Of a stretch of 64,000 nt of DNA, positions 60,256 to 64,000 are shown one piece after another. A model generated the notes under the pieces. That model ran no database searches. It saw only the letters and a program-made list of their open reading frames with translations, and was not told where the DNA came from. The position numbers were made by a program, and so were the translations under genes. Each line of letters starts with the position of its first letter. The stretch's first letter is position 1. This stretch comes from G963664115 sp965216035 (GTDB lineage: Bacteria; Acidobacteriota; Terriglobia; 20CM-2-55-15), in NCBI GenBank assembly GCA_965216035.1, contig CBDCFM010000020.1, positions 868,001 through 932,000 on the forward strand. The letters are read 5' to 3'.

Positions 60256-63117
60256 ATGCAGGATTTAGCGCGCCGGCTGCAGGAAAGAATTGTCGGCGAG
60301 GTGCGTTTCGATCCGGCATCGCGCTTCCTCTACAGCACTGACGCAAGCATCTACGAAATAGACCCGATCGGCGTAGTCATCCCCAGAAATCTTGAAGATG
60401 TACTGGCGACTGCCGAGGTCGCCGCCGAATTCGGCGTCCCCGTCCTGCCTCGGGGCGGAGGGACCAGTCTCGCTGGCCAGACGGTCGGTCACGCCGTCGT
60501 CATCGACTACTCGAAGCACTTGAATCGCGTTCTGGAAGTAAACACCGAGGAAGGTTGGGCATGGGTCGAACCGGGCGTCGTCCAGGAACAGTTCAACAAG
60601 CACCTGCACCCTATGGGCTTCCTCTTCGGGCCCGACACCTCGACGGCAAGCCGCGCAACCATAGGCGGCATGATGGGAAACAACTCAGCGGGCTCACATT
60701 CAATCGTGTATGGCAAAACAGTCGATCACGTTCTCGAAGTCGACACCGTCCTGGCGTCAGGGGAACGCCGGATCTTCAAGGAAATGGACTTCGATCATGC
60801 GCGCCGGATGGGCGGGTTAGAGGGACGGATTGCCGACATCATCGACACGAACAGAAGTGAGATCGAACGCAGATTTCCGCGTCTGATGCGCCGCGTTAGC
60901 GGGTATAACCTCGATGAGTTTGCCCGAAACGGAAAGTTCAACGTGGCCAAGCTGCTGGTCGGTTCCGAAGGAACCCTGGCCCTGGTCAATCGCGCCAAGG
61001 TCCGGATCGAACCCCGGCCCAGGGCGACGGCATTGATGGCCGTCCATTTCGGCGACATCGTCGATTCGATTCGGGCGACTCAGTCCATTCTTCCGCTCGA
61101 CCCGTCGGCAGTGGAACTGATCGACGACGTCATCCTGAACCTTGCGAGAGGATCTCTGGAATTCTCACGGCAGATCGGGTTTATCGAAGGTAGCCCCGGC
61201 GCGATCCTGCTGGTCGAATTTTACGGAGATGACCGAAAGGAACTCGAAGCACGCCTGGATCAACTCGAGAGGATACTCAGGGGCGAAGGGCTCGGCTATG
61301 CGTATCCGCGTTCGCTGGATTCAGCCGGCCAGGCAGCGATGTGGAAGGTGCGCAAAGCGGGACTTGGACTCCTCCTGGGCATGAAGGGTGAACGAAAACC
61401 AATTGCGTTCGTCGAAGACTGCGCAGTCGAACCCGATCGACTGCCGGAGTTTTTCAGTCGCTTTCGATCCGTCGTGGACAAGTACGAAACCAACGCCGGT
61501 TATTATGGCCATGCCAGCGTGGGTTGCCTGCACATTCGCCCTCTCATTAACACCAAGCTATCCTCTGAAATCCGAAAAATGAAAGACATGACGAACGACA
61601 TTGCGGATCTCGTCATGGAATTCGGCGGCGCCATGAGCGGTGAACACGGCGATGGACTCGCTCGAAGCCACTTGAATAAAAAGCTTTTCGGACCTCAGAT
61701 ATACCGCGCATTCCAGAACGTGAAGCAGGCCTTCGATCCTCTGAATCGGATGAACCCTGGAAAAATCGTAAACGCTCCGGAAATGGATGAGGACCTCCGT
61801 TACGGGGAATCATATAAGACGATCACGGTAAGCACGCACTACGATTTCACGAGGGAAGGCGGGTTCGCCACGGCCGTCGAGCTGTGCAACGGCAACGGCG
61901 CGTGCCGCAAGACAGGGGAAGGCACGATGTGCCCCTCCTACATGGTCACACTTGAGGAGGGACATTCCACCCGGGGCCGCGCAGATTTGATGCGGGCGGT
62001 ACTTTCCGGAAAGCTGGAAGAGCGGGAACTGTCCGGAAAGATGCTCTACGACGCCCTGGACCTTTGTCTGGAGTGCAAGGCATGTAAGGCTGAATGCCCA
62101 TCCAACGTAGATATGGCCAAGCTGAAATACGAATTTCTTGCGCGCCATAACGACAGCAACGGCACACCTCTGCGTTCACTTTTGTTCGCCCACATCCATC
62201 GTCTCAATCGGACGGCCTCGTGGTGGCCGGGGGCAGCGAATCGAATGATTGGAAGCCCGACTCTCCGTAGGCTCCTAGAGCGGGTTCTCGGAATCGATGC
62301 CCGAAGGCAGCTCCCGACGTTCGCAGACGAAACGTTTGAGGCGTGGTTTCTGAACCGTCCCGGCCAAAGCGCTGATAGAAGTGCTCCCGTAGGCCGCGTG
62401 GTCCTGTTCCACGACACGTTCATGAACTTCAACCATCCGGAAGTGGGTCGAGCCGCCACCCGGGTGCTCGAAACCGCCGGCTATGAAGTACGTCTCGCAA
62501 ACCGCGTATGCTGCGGCCGACCCATGATTTCGAAAGGGTTAGCCGAAACAGCCCGCTCCCATGCCGCTCACAACGTACGGGAATTGCTCGCATGGGTCGA
62601 CGAAGGCTACACGATCGTAGGGTGCGAGCCGAGTTGCATTCTCACGTTCCGGGACGAATATAAGGATTTGCTGGGAGGAGACCCGGTTCAGAAGGTAGCC
62701 GATGCCTGTCTTCTCTTGGACGAGTTCATTGATCGGGAGACGCGTGAAGGACGCTGGAAACTCAAATTCGGTCCCTCCCGTGAAAAGGCCCTGCTACATA
62801 CGCACTGCCACCAGAAGGCCCTGGTTGGAAGCGCCCACCTGAAAAGCATGCTCGGCGCAGCGTATGAAGTATTCGAAATCGATTCCGGTTGCTGTGGCAT
62901 GGCGGGGTCATTCGGTTACGAAAAAGAGCACTACGACGTGTCGCTCGAGGTCGGAGAACGACGCCTCCTGCCCGCGCTTCGAAACGCACCCGATGCCGTC
63001 GTCATAACGCCGGGAGTTTCATGCCGCCAACAAATCCGGGACACGATCGGTCGACGTGCCCTGCATCCGGCAGAAGCGCTGGTCCGAGCCATGGATAACA
63101 CGGCAGTCTCGACGTGA
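60256..63117 (+). CDS. FAD-linked oxidase fused to Fe-S/CCG domain protein (YdiJ-type D-2-hydroxyacid dehydrogenase)
   Basis: Likely oxidises D-lactate, D-2-hydroxyglutarate or a similar acid and passes electrons to the membrane. It has 953 residues. The N-terminal FAD domain (about 30-500) shows the pyrophosphate loop LPRGGGTSLAGQTVG and GMMGNNSAGSHSIVYGKT; MSGEHGDGLARS is a GlcD-type motif. The middle ferredoxin-like region has CNGNGACRK and CLECKACKAECPSNVDMAKL, two Fe-S sites. The C-terminal GlpC-like half has two CCG motifs (RVCCGRPMIS and DSGCCGMAGSFGY). Substrate not determined by sequence. Confidence 0.9.
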   Translation: MQDLARRLQERIVGEVRFDPASRFLYSTDASIYEIDPIGVVIPRNLEDVLATAEVAAEFGVPVLPRGGGTSLAGQTVGHAVVIDYSKHLNRVLEVNTEEGWAWVEPGVVQEQFNKHLHPMGFLFGPDTSTASRATIGGMMGNNSAGSHSIVYGKTVDHVLEVDTVLASGERRIFKEMDFDHARRMGGLEGRIADIIDTNRSEIERRFPRLMRRVSGYNLDEFARNGKFNVAKLLVGSEGTLALVNRAKVRIEPRPRATALMAVHFGDIVDSIRATQSILPLDPSAVELIDDVILNLARGSLEFSRQIGFIEGSPGAILLVEFYGDDRKELEARLDQLERILRGEGLGYAYPRSLDSAGQAAMWKVRKAGLGLLLGMKGERKPIAFVEDCAVEPDRLPEFFSRFRSVVDKYETNAGYYGHASVGCLHIRPLINTKLSSEIRKMKDMTNDIADLVMEFGGAMSGEHGDGLARSHLNKKLFGPQIYRAFQNVKQAFDPLNRMNPGKIVNAPEMDEDLRYGESYKTITVSTHYDFTREGGFATAVELCNGNGACRKTGEGTMCPSYMVTLEEGHSTRGRADLMRAVLSGKLEERELSGKMLYDALDLCLECKACKAECPSNVDMAKLKYEFLARHNDSNGTPLRSLLFAHIHRLNRTASWWPGAANRMIGSPTLRRLLERVLGIDARRQLPTFADETFEAWFLNRPGQSADRSAPVGRVVLFHDTFMNFNHPEVGRAATRVLETAGYEVRLANRVCCGRPMISKGLAETARSHAAHNVRELLAWVDEGYTIVGCEPSCILTFRDEYKDLLGGDPVQKVADACLLLDEFIDRETREGRWKLKFGPSREKALLHTHCHQKALVGSAHLKSMLGAAYEVFEIDSGCCGMAGSFGYEKEHYDVSLEVGERRLLPALRNAPDAVVITPGVSCRQQIRDTIGRRALHPAEALVRAMDNTAVST

Positions 63118-63366
63118 GGGACGGATTGATGCCGCGAAGACAGTACGTCGGGAACAGGCTTCTCTCGACGCTCGAAGCCGCCGCCGAAGAGGTCATCACC
63201 GTTATAGCCAGCGCATCAATGCTCCCCGCTCGCTTGAATCGCATCCTCCGTGACTATTCGGGCATCCGTTCGACGAAATTCGCAACGAATGCTCGAGGCT
63301 CAAAACCTTTCGTCCCCATGACACAGGGAGTCAGAAGGGTCCGGGTCGGGATGAGCCGGCCGAAGC

Positions 63367-64000
63367 ATGTCGAAGAAAATCTCCGGTCGGCGGAAATTCT
63401 TCCTGATCCCGCAGACAGCCTTCAAACCCGGGTCAATGCTGCGTAACTACATCGAAGGTCGCGAGCGGCGGTGGCACCAGCGAGACTCGAATCGTGTCTC
63501 CAGACCGTTCGAGTGGGGCATCGAACATCTGAACCTCGAAAACGGATCCGATCCGAGGACGGCGCTGGAGGATTTCGCAGCCGATGCTGTTAACGACAGC
63601 GAACGTTTCTATTCGTATTCTCATACTGAGGATTATCGCTTCGACGGCTACACACTTCAGTTCCCGAGTTCGGTCAAAACACCCCACGGCGTCAATAACA
63701 CCGTCTGGGGACGCTTCTTCCCAGCCCCGGGGCCCTTGGCTGTAATCGTGTTGCCGCAGTGGAACGCTCAATGGGGAAGCCACATTGGTCTGTGCCGTAT
63801 CCTCCAACGCTTTGGCATAACAGCGCTTCGGCTGAGTCTGCCGTACCACGATCATCGACGACCGGTAGAACTGGAGCGCGCCGAACCTCTCGTGGGCCCG
63901 AATGTCGGGCAGACCATGGCGACAACGCGACAGGCGGTGCTGGACGTGCGGCGGGGGGCCGACTGGCTCTCGAACCGCGGATACAAACGGCTCGGCGTTC
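63367..64000 (+). CDS. Alpha/beta-hydrolase-like protein, cut by the window edge
   Basis: An open frame from ATG 63367 continues to the last base without a stop; a TGA in frame at 63352 makes this the first start. The 211 visible residues begin MSKKISGRRKFFLIP, then RERRWHQRDSNRVSRPFEWG, and later PLAVIVLPQWNAQWGSH and LRLSLPYHDHRRP, like the first strands of large ABHD18-type alpha/beta hydrolases. The nucleophile elbow would fall just beyond the edge. The stretch 63118-63366 before it has no gene I can support. Confidence 0.7.
   Translation, partial: MSKKISGRRKFFLIPQTAFKPGSMLRNYIEGRERRWHQRDSNRVSRPFEWGIEHLNLENGSDPRTALEDFAADAVNDSERFYSYSHTEDYRFDGYTLQFPSSVKTPHGVNNTVWGRFFPAPGPLAVIVLPQWNAQWGSHIGLCRILQRFGITALRLSLPYHDHRRPVELERAEPLVGPNVGQTMATTRQAVLDVRRGADWLSNRGYKRLGV

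Noticed and set aside
63114..63446. 110-codon plus-strand ORF after the FAD/Fe-S gene
   Set aside because: It begins on the last bases of the dehydrogenase, has no recognisable motif and overlaps the better-supported alpha/beta-hydrolase frame starting at 63367.

Overview
The window looks like a chromosomal segment of a Gram-negative bacterium of moderately high GC content. It carries lipid A synthesis (lpxB), a TonB/ExbB/ExbD1/ExbD2 cluster, lgt, a bifunctional Rel/SpoT enzyme and a LysM envelope protein. The use of short HisG plus HisZ, an archaeal/fungal-type aspartate-semialdehyde dehydrogenase, a fused AroDE, a short EF-Ts and the order tonB-exbB-exbD-exbD-TPR lipoprotein fits Acidobacteriota or a neighbouring phylum best. 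That placement is inference; no rRNA gene or other direct marker is present.

Positions 50-18410 (minus strand) hold an almost gapless 20-gene amino-acid superoperon: cysK-aroDE-thrB-asd-hisZGDCBHAF-hisIE-trpEGDCFBA. Most junctions overlap by 1-4 bases, and hisIE and trpE overlap by 26. Next come a LysM protein gene (plus strand) that overlaps lgt tail to tail, pgsA, a sugar nucleotidyltransferase and a phosphohexomutase, and an ECF sigma/anti-sigma pair. After these lie lpxB, a secreted hypothetical and murA. A 586-base gap upstream of rplM contains divergent promoters and a candidate structured RNA. It is followed by rplM-rpsI-rpsB-tsf-pyrH-frr with an intrinsic terminator between rpsB and tsf. 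tsaD and mtnA face gatB across a 312-bp MITE, then ridA and rsh.

A nested mobile-element scar (older element split by an IS3-family copy, 40185-41623) precedes the TonB energy-transduction cluster, then secF-secD-yajC-tgt and two oligopeptide/dipeptide ABC ATPases. One of these ATPases has lost its switch histidine.

The most interesting region is 51772-57619: a small membrane protein, an ECF sigma factor, a cytosolic zinc-binding anti-sigma-like protein and a 944-residue TPR-CHAT caspase-like protease. It suggests a protease-controlled sigma switch like that of type III-E CRISPR (Csx29/Csx30/RpoE), but without CRISPR. The protease gene is split by a young IS3-family element (26-bp perfect ends, CTCC target duplication) and would be restored in frame by exact excision.

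The right end holds a conserved hypothetical, a GT9 glycosyltransferase, a Cys-rich protein, an IS orfA relic, a large FAD/Fe-S dehydrogenase and an alpha/beta-hydrolase-like gene cut by the window edge. Several genes have an extended -10 motif (TGCTAnAnT) only 7-16 bases before the start codon, suggesting very short mRNA leaders.
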